From: Woeseiaceae bacterium
Lineage (GTDB): Bacteria; Pseudomonadota; Gammaproteobacteria; Steroidobacterales; Woeseiaceae
Length of the DNA stretch: 64,000 nucleotides
Assembly (NCBI GenBank): GCA_021773035.1
Contig: JAJFKU010000023.1
Span: 1 to 64,000 of the forward strand
Reading direction: 5' to 3'
Both the position numbers and the translations under genes were made by a program. This document shows positions 17,815 through 27,314 of this stretch, in pieces. Every line of letters starts with the position of its first letter. The stretch's first letter is position 1. The notes beneath the pieces were generated by a model. The model was given only the letters and a program-made list of their open reading frames with translations, was not told where the DNA came from and searched no databases.

Positions 17815-18591
17815 ATGCAAAAGACAAAGACAGCACCAACGAGCAGCCTCTGCAGGTTTAACGAAAGCTCCATATTCATCCGCGATAGAGACCTGTGCGA
17901 GGAGCTGATCGGAAAAGTTAATTTCACGCAGATGATTTTCTTCGACATCCTGGGCCGGATGCCTTCGCGCACCGAAGAGGCGGTCATCAATGCGATGATG
18001 GTGACGTTGATGGAGCATGGCCTGGCACCGTCGGCGATCGCAACCCGACTGGTTTACTCCTCCGCGCCGGAAGCGCTGCAAGGTGCAGTTGCCGCGGGTT
18101 TGCTGGGAGCCGGTTCGGTCATGCTGGGTACGCTCGAGCAGGCCGCGGAGTTGCTGGAGAAAATAGTTCAGGACCCGGAGGGCATTCAATCCGCGGCTGA
18201 AAAGCAGGCTCGCTGGTACCGGGAAAACAGGCTGCCGCTCCCTGGATTTGGCCACCCCGATCATAAGCCCGACGATCCTCGCACCACTCGTTTGTTCGCT
18301 TTAGCCGAGGAACTCGATATTTCCGGCAGGTACGTGCAGTCCTGCAAGTCCCTCTCCGTGGCTGTCGACGAGGTCTACGGAAAACACATTACCGTGAACG
18401 CTTCGGCGAGCATGGCTGCGTTACTTTGCGAAATTGGAATTCCGAAAGAACTGATGCGTGGTTTTGCAGTTATTTGCCGAAGTGCCGGACTCGTGGCGCA
18501 TGTCTGTGAGGAAATGAACAATCCGCTCGCATGGACAATATCGCAGGCGGCAGAAGACGCGGTTTCGTACCGTCCCAATGAACCGGCATAG
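17815..18591 (+). CDS. Citryl-CoA lyase-like protein (short citrate synthase family)
   Basis: 258 residues, about two thirds of a full citrate synthase. The active-site loop GFGHPDHKPDDPRT (about 141-154) corresponds to the GFGHrvYKxxDPR motif of citrate synthase. AAGLLGAGSVMLGTLEQAAELLEKI precedes it, and the C-terminus (AAVLCEIG..FAVICRSAGLVAHVCEE) matches stand-alone citryl-CoA lyases. Such proteins split citryl-CoA or a related 3-hydroxy-3-carboxyacyl-CoA. The next gene encodes a CoA ligase (23 nt gap), giving a plausible activate-then-cleave pair. Confidence 0.85.
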   Translation: MQKTKTAPTSSLCRFNESSIFIRDRDLCEELIGKVNFTQMIFFDILGRMPSRTEEAVINAMMVTLMEHGLAPSAIATRLVYSSAPEALQGAVAAGLLGAGSVMLGTLEQAAELLEKIVQDPEGIQSAAEKQARWYRENRLPLPGFGHPDHKPDDPRTTRLFALAEELDISGRYVQSCKSLSVAVDEVYGKHITVNASASMAALLCEIGIPKELMRGFAVICRSAGLVAHVCEEMNNPLAWTISQAAEDAVSYRPNEPA

Positions 18592-18614
18592 GCGCGGCGT
18601 CGTCAGGAGGCGTA

Positions 18615-20222
18615 TTGAAACCAACCCTTAACTTCGCGAAAGACCTGGTCAACGCGGCGCTCCGATATCCTCAGTCCGTTGGCCTGGTTCATGGTGACGA
18701 CCGCTGGACATGGGCAGAGCTAAATGCCGACGTAGATGCGCTCGCTGCAGGTCTTCGTTCGCTTGGTGTGGGTCGCGGTGACATGATCTTCGTGCTGACA
18801 CCAAACAATCGCTGCGCGTTTGAGACGGTCTATGCTGCTGCCAAACTGGCAGCGATCGACGTGCCGCTGAACTTTCGGGATACGGCATCTGAGTTAAGCG
18901 GTTTCCTGAAACTCTGTGAGCCCCGGTACCTCATTGTCGACACGGGCAACTGCCAAAAAGTGCAGCAGGTGCAGGCTGATTACCCGGGCCTGGAGCAAAT
19001 CATCGTGTTCGGGGAGCTGTCCGAAAAACAACGTGTTGATGGCTGGCTTTCCTACGACGAGCTAATTGCCGAAAACCGGGGGACAGTCATTGCCACGGAG
19101 AATGTTCAGGACGAAGAAATATGCCGGCTGAGTTTCGGCTCAGGGACCACCGGCGAGCCCAAGGCTCTGTTGCACTCTTTCGAGCAATACGCCTATACGA
19201 TCGTTAATCGTCTTGCTGACGTGCTGGTTGGCGTCGGGCCGACAGATGCGTTTCTTGCGATCGGCCCGCTTTCCCATGGCTCCTCTACAGTGAATATCGC
19301 GATGACGGCCCGGGCTGCGAAGACCGTCTTCTTACCGACGCAGAAATTTTCCGAGGAGCAGTGCTGGGAGCTGATCGAACAGCATAAAATCACCTGTCTG
19401 TTCCTTGTCCCGACGATGCTGATGCGACTGGTCCGATATCTGAAAAGCAGTGACCACGACCACTCTACCCTGACACATGTGATTTACGCAGGTGCTCCGA
19501 TTTCGAGAGAGGATCAGAAGGAAGCACTGCAGGCGCTGGGACCGGTTCTTGTTCAATACTATGGTTCCGGGGAGTTGCTGGGACACGGTACGGTTTTGAC
19601 ACCGGCGATGCATAGTCTGCGCGACGATGATCCGCTGGCACCACCGGGAACCGCCGGCGTCGCGAGGACGGGCACGGATCTCGAAATACTGGACCAGGAT
19701 TTTCTGCCGCTACCCTGCGGCAGCGTGGGCTCTATCTGCATAAAGCGGGGTCCCGGTGCATTTTCCGGGTACTTTCGCGACGATCCCGCAACGTCGGAGG
19801 TAATCAAGGGTGACTGGCTGTTTACCGGGGATGTCGGCTATCTGAATGAAAGGGGTTTTCTTTTCATCGTCGGCCGGACAAAGGAAATCTACAAATCGGG
19901 TGGCCTGCAGGTATTTCCGAACGAAACTGAGAACACCCTGTGCCAACACGACGGTGTTGCAGAGGCATGCGTGATTCCGTTTCCCGACAGCGAGTGGGGA
20001 GAGGTCGGAGTGGCCATCGTCACGGCACGCGATGACGGTGAGTTGGACGAAGATACGCTAAAGACGTTTCTGCGTGAAAGGCTGTCCGGCTACAAAATAC
20101 CGAAACGCATATTTATATGGACGGAAATACCAAGAAGCGCGGTGGGCAAGTTGCAAAAACCGTCAATTCGAGCAGAGATATACAAGCGTCGCCTGCTGCA
20201 GGAAGGTATTGATATCCGCTAG
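18615..20222 (+). CDS. AMP-dependent acyl-CoA synthetase/ligase
   Basis: 535 residues from TTG 18615, chosen because GGAGG lies at 18606-18610. ANL-superfamily motifs are all present: LSFGSGTTGEPKALLHS (about 175), the A5 region QYYGSGELLG (a variant of YGxTE), WLFTGDVGYLNERGFLFIVGRTKEIYKSGG and the catalytic-Lys motif SAVGKLQK near the C-terminus. It activates a carboxylic acid to its CoA thioester in the cytoplasm. The pairing with a citryl-CoA lyase-like protein and an epimerase-like VOC protein suggests a branched or dicarboxylic acid substrate. Confidence 0.92.
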   Translation: MKPTLNFAKDLVNAALRYPQSVGLVHGDDRWTWAELNADVDALAAGLRSLGVGRGDMIFVLTPNNRCAFETVYAAAKLAAIDVPLNFRDTASELSGFLKLCEPRYLIVDTGNCQKVQQVQADYPGLEQIIVFGELSEKQRVDGWLSYDELIAENRGTVIATENVQDEEICRLSFGSGTTGEPKALLHSFEQYAYTIVNRLADVLVGVGPTDAFLAIGPLSHGSSTVNIAMTARAAKTVFLPTQKFSEEQCWELIEQHKITCLFLVPTMLMRLVRYLKSSDHDHSTLTHVIYAGAPISREDQKEALQALGPVLVQYYGSGELLGHGTVLTPAMHSLRDDDPLAPPGTAGVARTGTDLEILDQDFLPLPCGSVGSICIKRGPGAFSGYFRDDPATSEVIKGDWLFTGDVGYLNERGFLFIVGRTKEIYKSGGLQVFPNETENTLCQHDGVAEACVIPFPDSEWGEVGVAIVTARDDGELDEDTLKTFLRERLSGYKIPKRIFIWTEIPRSAVGKLQKPSIRAEIYKRRLLQEGIDIR

Positions 20223-20248
20223 GCCTTCTATCCGGTGGAGCTGAGACG

Positions 20249-20653
20249 ATGAAAATAAACCGCATTGCACATATTGCTGTCTACGGTCGTGAAATGGACG
20301 AACTGAAACATGTTTTCCATTCGCTGCTGGGTCTGGATGTTTCGCACGAAGAGGTTTACGAGGACGAGGCTGACCTGTGTTTCCTGCCGGTCGGCGATAC
20401 GGAGCTTGAGCTTGTGACACCAACCCAGCGTGGCAACCCGTTCGATCGGGAGCTCGACGAAGAGGGTACCGGTCTGAACCATATCGCGCTGGAGGTGGAA
20501 GATATTGCCAGTGCCGTTGAAGAGCTGAAGTCGAAACAGCTGTTGCCGGCGGATGCAGAGATACTGCCAGGCGGGCAGGGCTCGAAAATCATATTCCTGG
20601 ATAGCAGAAAAACAGCAGGTGTATCCATCGAACTCGTTGAAGTCGCATCTTAA
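20249..20653 (+). CDS. VOC-superfamily protein, methylmalonyl-CoA epimerase-like
   Basis: 134 residues. Begins MKINRIAHIAVYG with a first metal His at 8, then LELVTPTQRGNPF, GTGLNHIALEV (second metal His) and GVSIELVEV with a terminal acidic ligand, the pattern of methylmalonyl-CoA epimerase and glyoxalase relatives. It is the last gene of the rightward operon and ends 4 nt from the convergent dehydrogenase gene. The association with acyl-CoA genes favours epimerisation of a 2-methylacyl-CoA; this is not proven. Confidence 0.82.
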   Translation: MKINRIAHIAVYGREMDELKHVFHSLLGLDVSHEEVYEDEADLCFLPVGDTELELVTPTQRGNPFDRELDEEGTGLNHIALEVEDIASAVEELKSKQLLPADAEILPGGQGSKIIFLDSRKTAGVSIELVEVAS

Positions 20654-20656
20654 GGT

Positions 20657-21595
20657 TTACTTCGCAACGCCGTCGAGAAAACGGTTGAGCTGCATCAATT
20701 TCCTGTCCCTCCAGGCCTGTCGTTGTGAAATCTGATCATGAGGCGTGCTTGCGGAAAGCGAACTGTCGATGCTCTCGATCGTTTCCTTCGTCCAGGTGTC
20801 ATAGTCAATGTTCAGGTCAGCGACGATTTTCGAATGGCAGTCCTTATACGCGGAAACATAGTCGCTGAAGCCCGTCGAGTAGTTCAGGTGTCCGGTCTCA
20901 AACGGCCCCATAAACAGCCAGCGCATTGCCAGCCCGTCCCTCATTGCTGTGTCGACGTCTTCCGGCGAGCAGACACCGGCTGAGATCAGACTGACAGCCT
21001 CCGCCAACACGGCCAATTGCATGCGATTCGCCACGAAACCGCTGACCTCTTTTTGTACTACGATGGGGCGCTGCCCAATGCTTCGGAAAAATGTGAGCGC
21101 CCCGGTCAACGCGGTCTCGGAGGTCCAGGGGGAAGGGCATAGCTCAACGAGCGGAATGAGATACGGCGGATTCAGCGGGTGGGCCACGAGGCAGCGCTGC
21201 CGACCTTTAAGTTCTGCACAAAAGTCGGAGGCCGGTATCTCGGACGTTGAGCTGCCGATGATCGTAGTGTCGTCGGCAAGGCTGTCCAGTTCGTGGAATA
21301 CCGCTGTTTTCAACGACGTGTTTTCAGGAACACTCTCCTGAATATAGCTGGCGTCCCTAACCGCCTCCTGCAACGACGTGGTCACTGAAATTCGGCTTTG
21401 CAGTTCCGTGGAATTGCCGATACCCATGGCCTCGATGTCGGACAGGCTTTCGTCTATGCGCCGTAGCGCCAGGTCCAGTTTCTCGGCTGAAACGTCGTAC
21501 AGCACTGTTTTGCATTGGCCCATCGCGAATTTTATCGCCCAGGCCCGTCCGACATTCCCGGCGCCAATACAGGTCACTTTCATTGGCTCTTTCAC
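20657..21595 (-). CDS. 3-hydroxyacyl-CoA dehydrogenase family protein (lambda-crystallin/carnitine dehydrogenase-like)
   Basis: 312 residues. NAD-binding motif IGAGNVGRAWA at 10-20; IGSSTSEIPASDFCAEL, HPLNPPYLIPLVEL and QKEVSGFVANRMQ are those of the lambda-crystallin/L-gulonate/L-carnitine dehydrogenase branch rather than of a bifunctional beta-oxidation enzyme. The reaction would be NAD-dependent oxidation of a 3-hydroxy acid to a 3-keto acid, which is what BKACE (15361-16254) consumes. ATG 21595 overlaps the S9 peptidase stop by 4 bp, so the operon order is S12 hydrolase, S9 peptidase, dehydrogenase. An ATG four codons later is an alternative start. Confidence 0.88.
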   Translation of the reverse strand: MKEPMKVTCIGAGNVGRAWAIKFAMGQCKTVLYDVSAEKLDLALRRIDESLSDIEAMGIGNSTELQSRISVTTSLQEAVRDASYIQESVPENTSLKTAVFHELDSLADDTTIIGSSTSEIPASDFCAELKGRQRCLVAHPLNPPYLIPLVELCPSPWTSETALTGALTFFRSIGQRPIVVQKEVSGFVANRMQLAVLAEAVSLISAGVCSPEDVDTAMRDGLAMRWLFMGPFETGHLNYSTGFSDYVSAYKDCHSKIVADLNIDYDTWTKETIESIDSSLSASTPHDQISQRQAWRDRKLMQLNRFLDGVAK

Positions 21596-23568
21596 TGTCG
21601 GTCCGGTCCAGCGGCGGGATCCTCGCCCATCATAAACCGGGCGGTGGAGTTCGAGAGTTCATTTCCGACAGGTTCATGGCGTCCGCCAAGATGGCGTGCC
21701 AGGAAGTCTTCTACGATGCCAAAAAAACCCTCGAGATTGGCGGGGTTTTCGAAGCCGTGACCCTCATCCGGGTAGGTGACGTAAGTAAGCTCGACGCCGC
21801 GACGTTTCAGCGCCGAGGCCATCTGATCCGACTCAGCCTGCACCACTCGCGGATCGTTGCTGCCTTGTGCAATAAGCACCGGTTTGACGATGTTGTCGAC
21901 GCAATACAGTGGTGATTGTGTATCGAGTTGCTGCCGGCCTTCTGCCGTTTTGCTGCTGCCCACACGGAAATCCCACATCGCGTGATGTGCTTTCCAGTGA
22001 GCAGGGATGGAGTCCAGGAAGGTGCGCAAATCGGTCGGGCCAAAAAGGTCGATGCCGCAGGCGAACATCTGCGGATAGCGGCACAAAGCCATCAGCGTTG
22101 TGTAACCGCCGAAACTGGCCCCCATAACGGACAGTCTTTCCGCATCGGCAATGCCCTCTGAAACGGTCCATCTGACGGCATCGATGATGTCGTCGCAAAT
22201 TCGTCCACCCCATTCCCGGTTTCCGGCATTGAGGAAGTTCTTGCCGAACCCGGCAGAGCCGCGGAAATTGACCTTCAATACTGCGTAGCCGCGATTGGCG
22301 AGTAGCTGCTCCCAGGAATCGTATGCGGCGGTATCCCGGGTCCATGGGCCACCGTGGACAATCGTCACCAGTGGCAGTCGTTGCCTGGCGCCACCTGGCC
22401 CCGAGATTTTCCTCGGCAGCGTCAGGTAACAAAGCAGGGGTCGTCCGTCCCGTGCGGTGATCGTGTGTGCCGCCGAACGTGCGAGCTGTGCTCTCTGTAG
22501 ACGGGGTCCGGGCTCGACGATACGACCTGTCTGCTTGTCACGCCGATCGTAAAGCTCGTATTGAAGCGGTAAATCGGGCGCTGAGCGACCGATAAGCCAC
22601 ACAGGGCTCTGCAGTGCCTGGCTGAGAATGAAGACTTCGTCCTGCGAATCTGCCGAGAGCGCAGCGAAGTCGCCTGCGACATCCTCGACCAGTGGGATGT
22701 TCTTGTATCGGTCGTAGTTCCGGCAATAAGCGATGATCTCGTGCGATGCCGGGTCAACGACGATTCCAGCAATATCCGTGCGATCATCGCTGGCAATGAT
22801 GCGGCTTTCTCCCGACTCGAGCTTCCATGCGGCGAGCGCCGCTGTATCTCTGCCGCGGCTGTCCACAGCGTAGATTTCACTCGCATCGCTGTTGAAGCCG
22901 AAAAGAGTTTCCCAGATGCGAAATGGGCGCGTCGTCAACTCGTCACCGGCGTCGACCGAGAACAATAAGCGCCAATTCCCGTCACCGGACGACGCATAAT
23001 ATTCCAGGCCGCCAAGCGGCTGCCTGAGCTCCGCGAGCCTTGGTTTCAGATGGTGGTCCGCATAAATCCATGTAAAACGATTGTTTTCTTCGAGCAAGCT
23101 TGCCTTGCCGCTATGCAAATTCAGCCGGTAAGGATCAAAGTAAGCAGGATCCCTGTCATTGGACTCGATCAGAATTTCGTCCGGATACTCGTCACTTAGC
23201 GCCAGCAGGCGGGTATCCGCGCTATCGGATTTCGAGAATACGAGCGTCGTGCCGGAGTCAGCGCAGATGATGCTCAGGTCGCAGTTTTCGTCGCCGCGAT
23301 TGTCCTGAAACGCAAGAATATGCTGATTGTTTCTGGCCCAGTAGAGACTACTAAACGGGCGCTCTTGTTCTGGAACGACAGGAGCGGCGTCCTCTGGGTG
23401 TGCAACGTCGGCGACCCTGAGGCAGAAGCGCCCGTCATTGTGTGCAACGAGTGCGATCCTCTTTCCATCCGGGCTGATGACGGCGTCAAGCAGCTCGCGG
23501 GGGGCCAACAAATCGCGCCGCGGCAGCAGTTCGAATTGATCGACTGCCTTGTCGGAGTTCTTACTCAT
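21592..23568 (-). CDS. S9 prolyl oligopeptidase-family peptidase, cytoplasmic
   Basis: 658 residues with no signal peptide. The first 380 residues form a beta-propeller-like region (VISPDGKRIALVAHN and similar repeats); the rest is an alpha/beta hydrolase with nucleophile S485 (GASFGGYT), D572 (GSNDPRV) and H604 (DEGHGF). The GGPWTRDTAAYDSWEQLLANRGYAVL stretch is typical of acylaminoacyl/dipeptidyl S9C enzymes. It cuts short peptides at internal or N-terminal sites. Coupled at both ends: its ATG shares one base with the upstream S12 gene stop, and its stop overlaps the downstream dehydrogenase start. Confidence 0.92.
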   Translation of the reverse strand: MSKNSDKAVDQFELLPRRDLLAPRELLDAVISPDGKRIALVAHNDGRFCLRVADVAHPEDAAPVVPEQERPFSSLYWARNNQHILAFQDNRGDENCDLSIICADSGTTLVFSKSDSADTRLLALSDEYPDEILIESNDRDPAYFDPYRLNLHSGKASLLEENNRFTWIYADHHLKPRLAELRQPLGGLEYYASSGDGNWRLLFSVDAGDELTTRPFRIWETLFGFNSDASEIYAVDSRGRDTAALAAWKLESGESRIIASDDRTDIAGIVVDPASHEIIAYCRNYDRYKNIPLVEDVAGDFAALSADSQDEVFILSQALQSPVWLIGRSAPDLPLQYELYDRRDKQTGRIVEPGPRLQRAQLARSAAHTITARDGRPLLCYLTLPRKISGPGGARQRLPLVTIVHGGPWTRDTAAYDSWEQLLANRGYAVLKVNFRGSAGFGKNFLNAGNREWGGRICDDIIDAVRWTVSEGIADAERLSVMGASFGGYTTLMALCRYPQMFACGIDLFGPTDLRTFLDSIPAHWKAHHAMWDFRVGSSKTAEGRQQLDTQSPLYCVDNIVKPVLIAQGSNDPRVVQAESDQMASALKRRGVELTYVTYPDEGHGFENPANLEGFFGIVEDFLARHLGGRHEPVGNELSNSTARFMMGEDPAAGPDRQ

Positions 23569-24707
23569 CAGCTCATCGCCTGATACATGAGTGTCTTAAA
23601 CTCACGGGCAAGCGTGTACTCGCTGCTGGGAACAAACTGGGCGAAGAGAACGGATAGCAGCTGCTCCTCGGGATCCACCCAGAAGTAGGTGCTGCCGGAT
23701 CCCGCCCAGCCGAACTCCCCTTTTGTGCCGAGGTTTCTATAGGCGGCGGGATCGATAAGGACACCCAGTCCAAAACCGAAGCCATGTCCACGCAGCCACA
23801 TCTTTTTCCGCTGCTTCTTATCCAGATGATTCATCGTCATCAGGTCGACGCTTTTCCGGCTGAGGAATTGCTCGCCGCGCGAGTCGCCTCTGTTGAGCAG
23901 CATCCGCGCGAAGATGCGGCAATCGTCTATTGTAGAGACCAGCCCCTCTCCACCGGCGAAGAAAAGACTGTCCTGGGTGCACAGCCGCGCATCGGGAGCG
24001 TCATACTCAGTGAGCTTTCTGTCTGCGTCGAGCGTATACAGTGTCGCCAGATCCCTGCGTTTTTCGGTTGCAACGGTAAACGCGGTTCTGTGCATACCCA
24101 TCGGTTCGAACACTTCCCTGGCAAGGAATCGATCGAAGCGTTGGCCGGAAACCACCTCTATGACTCGTCCCAAAACATCGTGCGCGACGCTGTATTCCCA
24201 GGATTCGCCAGGTTGGTATTTCAGCGGCAAGCGGCCCAGGCGGGCAACCATATCGGCGATCGTTTCCTCGTAGCGAAAGGGCTTCGAACTTCTATAGAGT
24301 TCGTCGACGGGGTGGTCCTCATGACCATAGGCGAACCCGGCGCTGTGCAGCAGCAGGTCTGCGATCTCGATCTCCCTGTGGCAGGAGGCGAGCTCTCCTT
24401 CGCCGGCGTAGACCATTAGCTCGCCAAGTTCCGGCAGGTAGTCCGATACCGGGTCGGTCAGCAGTAGGCGACCCTGTTCGAACAGCCGCATCAACGCTGC
24501 GCTGGTGATGGGTTTGCTGAGTGAGTAAATGCGAAACACCGTATCGTTATCGAGTTTCTTCGAACTCGCCACGTCGGCGTAGCCGGACTGGTGTCGAAAG
24601 ACCTCCGTTCCCCGGTGTTCGATGAGCGCACTGACGCCCGCCAGCATCTCCCGGTCTACGTAAGAGCGCAGGTGCGAGTCCAGCAGCGACAGTCGGCTAA
24701 CATTCAT
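23568..24707 (-). CDS. S12-type serine hydrolase (beta-lactamase/family VIII esterase fold), MlrB-type candidate 1
   Basis: 379 residues from ATG 24707; the frame is open to a TTG at 24761, which lacks a ribosome site. Active-site motifs: S62-L-S-K65 and Y172-S-V (YSVAHDVLG), typical of family VIII esterases and class C-like peptidases. No signal peptide. Family members hydrolyse esters or D-amino-acid-containing peptides; MlrB of the microcystin pathway belongs to this superfamily. It is the first gene of the leftward operon and diverges from TonB receptor 2. Confidence 0.88.
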   Translation of the reverse strand: MNVSRLSLLDSHLRSYVDREMLAGVSALIEHRGTEVFRHQSGYADVASSKKLDNDTVFRIYSLSKPITSAALMRLFEQGRLLLTDPVSDYLPELGELMVYAGEGELASCHREIEIADLLLHSAGFAYGHEDHPVDELYRSSKPFRYEETIADMVARLGRLPLKYQPGESWEYSVAHDVLGRVIEVVSGQRFDRFLAREVFEPMGMHRTAFTVATEKRRDLATLYTLDADRKLTEYDAPDARLCTQDSLFFAGGEGLVSTIDDCRIFARMLLNRGDSRGEQFLSRKSVDLMTMNHLDKKQRKKMWLRGHGFGFGLGVLIDPAAYRNLGTKGEFGWAGSGSTYFWVDPEEQLLSVLFAQFVPSSEYTLAREFKTLMYQAMS

Positions 24708-24865
24708 TTTTGATTTCAGTTTTACCAAACAAGTGTTCAATATGTTCGAAATGGGGCACAAAAAGCAAGAGGTATTTTCTGTGCGATTATATAATAGTTT
24801 GTAATTTAAAGGATAATTTGATCAATTTCACATCAATACGACGATTTTTCGTCAACAACGGAAAT

Positions 24866-24884
24866 CATGACAAACGTTAGATTC
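24866..24884. promoter_or_regulatory. Shared 19-bp regulatory motif, copy B
   Basis: CATGACAAACGTTAGATTC, the exact reverse complement of 16315-16333, lies 89 bp before the start of TonB receptor 2, in the 265-bp AT-rich region divergent with the S12/S9 operon. Two perfect 19-bp copies in the two divergent promoter regions of one gene cluster point to a common operator. Confidence 0.6.
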
Positions 24885-24972
24885 TTGTGTAGTATTGCGA
24901 TCTGTCCGTACGCGAGCTGCTTGGTTTGCAGGGCATCAATACAGTTGGATCCGGCTACATAGGGGCAAGAAA

Positions 24973-27309
24973 ATGGTAGGAAAGCACGGTAATAAAGGTG
25001 GGAACAGGTCTTCTGCAGGGCTAGGGCCGCAACAAGGAACACTGGGCTTGTGTGCTCTTGTTGTGCTCGGTTTTCCGCTTCCGAACGTGTATGCCCAGGA
25101 AGAACCGGGGCAGCAGGCTCTGGATGAGATCGTCGTCACGGCGACTCGCCGGGAGGTGAACCTGCTGGACGTACCGCAATCGATCGGCGTTCTGACAGAA
25201 GAGTTCCTGACCGATACAGGGCTCGACAGCCTGTCGGAATTCGCCGGGCAGGTGGCCGGCCTCAATTTTACCGAGCGGGGTCCCGGGCAAACGTCTATGA
25301 GTATTCGCGGCGTCTCAGCCGATCCCGGTACGCGCAGCGTATCCACTGTTGGCGTCTACTTCGACGACGTCGCGATTACCAGCGACAACCAGAACGCGCA
25401 GGCAGACGTTCGCTCATTTGATCTCGCACGAGTCGAGATTCTCCGTGGACCCCAGGGGACCTTGTACGGAGAGGGGGCCGTCGGCGGAGTAGTTCGCTAT
25501 ATAACGAACAAGGCCAATACGTCGGAAATGGAAGGCGCTTTCGAGCTAACAGCGGGCTCGATCAGGGGCGGCGACAACAGCACGGCAATCAACGCCATGA
25601 TCAATGTGCCGCTGGTGGAGGACAAACTCGCGTTTCGTGTCGTCGGCATGCGCAGGGATCTCGGTGGCTACATCGACAATCCGATGATGGGTGTGGAGAA
25701 CTTCAATTCGTCCGAGATTACCGGCGGTCGTGCGTCCATGGTCTGGAATGCTACCGAGGAACTTTCGGTGGAGGCCATGGCGATCATCAACCGCATCGAC
25801 GTGGACGGCGACAATATTACGCGCGGGGGAAGCGAAACGGAGTTTGTCGCCAGTGCCCTGAACCCGCGCAAGGATGACTACGATCTCTATTCGCTGACTC
25901 TGCACTACGACACGCCGAACTATTCGTTGACGTCTGTTTCCGGTTACAACATCAGAGAATCCAGTGCGACAACGGTGGAAAGCGACATCGCGCTGATGTT
26001 CTTTATTCAGCCGTTTTCAGCGTTCTTTTCCGATGTCGTGCCGACGGAGTCAACTTTCGTTCTCAATGAAGAAAACAAGAACTTCACCCAGGAAATACGC
26101 CTGGTCTCACACACCGATTCTCCGCTGCAATGGACGGCCGGACTGTGGTATCGGGACGGCGATTTTGAAGATATCTCCAATCGTATGACCGATCCCGGCT
26201 TAACCTACGGCGGCACAGGTGATTTAACGCCGTTCGGCGTACCGTTTTCGCTGGGGCCGAACCCATTGGGCGGCACGCCCGGTGGCCTGATTCCCGGGGA
26301 ATTCGAGCAAAACCCTTCCACCGCGACGTTCGAAAACAAGGCAGTTTTCGGTGAGGTTTCCTACGATATTTCCGAGCACTTCCAATTTCTCGTCGGCGGG
26401 CGCTATTTCAAGGAAACGCGCGGCGATAAAGCGCCGCTGGGAACGGGCGGTTTCAACGAGGCGCTGCAGTTGCTCAATACTCTGACCGGCGCGCCCAATG
26501 AGCCCACGGACGACGAGTTCTCCATCACGGAGTTTACGCCCAAAGTCACGCTGACCTATCGCAGCGATGGAGGCACCATGTCGTACCTGACTTATGGCGA
26601 GGGCGTTCGGTCCGGCGGTCGAAATGGCGAGGCAAGCGTTGTTCTGGGTACCAACTGTCGCGAATTCTATGACGCAGATAGAACCGCAAATTTCGAAGTG
26701 GGCTTAAAGACGGCGTCCCGGAGCGGGCGTATGTCGCTGGAGGCGGCCGCCTATCATATCGACTGGCAGGACCTGCAGGTTCTCATCTTTGACGCCGACA
26801 CCTTCAATTCCTGTGTTGAGAATGTCGGTGGTGCGCATTCGAACGGCCTCGAAGTCGCGTTTTCCGCGCTCGTCACCGACAGCATCACAGTAGGCTTAAG
26901 CGGCACCTGGATTGAAGCTGAACTCGACGTCGACCTGCGGGGCGCAGACAGTTCATCCGCTGTTATCGCGAAGGGAACGCGTTTGCCGAATGTGCCCGAG
27001 TACAAACTCGGCGGTTGGCTGCAATACGAATGGCCGTTGTTTTCCGGATGGATGGGCAGCGCAAATGTCAACGTGAGTGTCGTCGGTGACAGTAGCGCTG
27101 CGCTCGAACCCGGTGTGCGCGGCGACCTGAAGCAGCCATCGTATACGCTCGGCAATTTAAGTCTGGGCATGGCGAAAGACCAGTACGAGATTCAGCTTTA
27201 CGTCAATAACGTCGCCGACGAATTCGCCGTTTTTGCGGACGATACCTTCGGTGGTATTCACAGGAACCAGCCGCGGACAGCGGGTATAAGGCTGCGCGCC
27301 GGTTTCTGA
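24973..27309 (+). CDS. TonB-dependent outer-membrane receptor 2
   Basis: 778 residues from ATG 24973, preceded by AGGGGC; an upstream start at 24895 would add 26 residues ahead of the signal region. Signal sequence LGLCALVVLGFPLPNVYAQ, then TonB box LDEIVVTATRREVNLLDVPQSIGVL. Plug motifs MSIRGVSAD, VEILRGPQGTLYGEGAVGGVVRYIT, and a beta-barrel ending IRLRAGF. It is the only outer-membrane importer inside the peptidase/racemase cluster and is directly followed by the two M81 peptidase genes, so it probably imports the cluster's substrate. Confidence 0.93.
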   Translation: MVGKHGNKGGNRSSAGLGPQQGTLGLCALVVLGFPLPNVYAQEEPGQQALDEIVVTATRREVNLLDVPQSIGVLTEEFLTDTGLDSLSEFAGQVAGLNFTERGPGQTSMSIRGVSADPGTRSVSTVGVYFDDVAITSDNQNAQADVRSFDLARVEILRGPQGTLYGEGAVGGVVRYITNKANTSEMEGAFELTAGSIRGGDNSTAINAMINVPLVEDKLAFRVVGMRRDLGGYIDNPMMGVENFNSSEITGGRASMVWNATEELSVEAMAIINRIDVDGDNITRGGSETEFVASALNPRKDDYDLYSLTLHYDTPNYSLTSVSGYNIRESSATTVESDIALMFFIQPFSAFFSDVVPTESTFVLNEENKNFTQEIRLVSHTDSPLQWTAGLWYRDGDFEDISNRMTDPGLTYGGTGDLTPFGVPFSLGPNPLGGTPGGLIPGEFEQNPSTATFENKAVFGEVSYDISEHFQFLVGGRYFKETRGDKAPLGTGGFNEALQLLNTLTGAPNEPTDDEFSITEFTPKVTLTYRSDGGTMSYLTYGEGVRSGGRNGEASVVLGTNCREFYDADRTANFEVGLKTASRSGRMSLEAAAYHIDWQDLQVLIFDADTFNSCVENVGGAHSNGLEVAFSALVTDSITVGLSGTWIEAELDVDLRGADSSSAVIAKGTRLPNVPEYKLGGWLQYEWPLFSGWMGSANVNVSVVGDSSAALEPGVRGDLKQPSYTLGNLSLGMAKDQYEIQLYVNNVADEFAVFADDTFGGIHRNQPRTAGIRLRAGF

Positions 27310-27314
27310 TGCAC

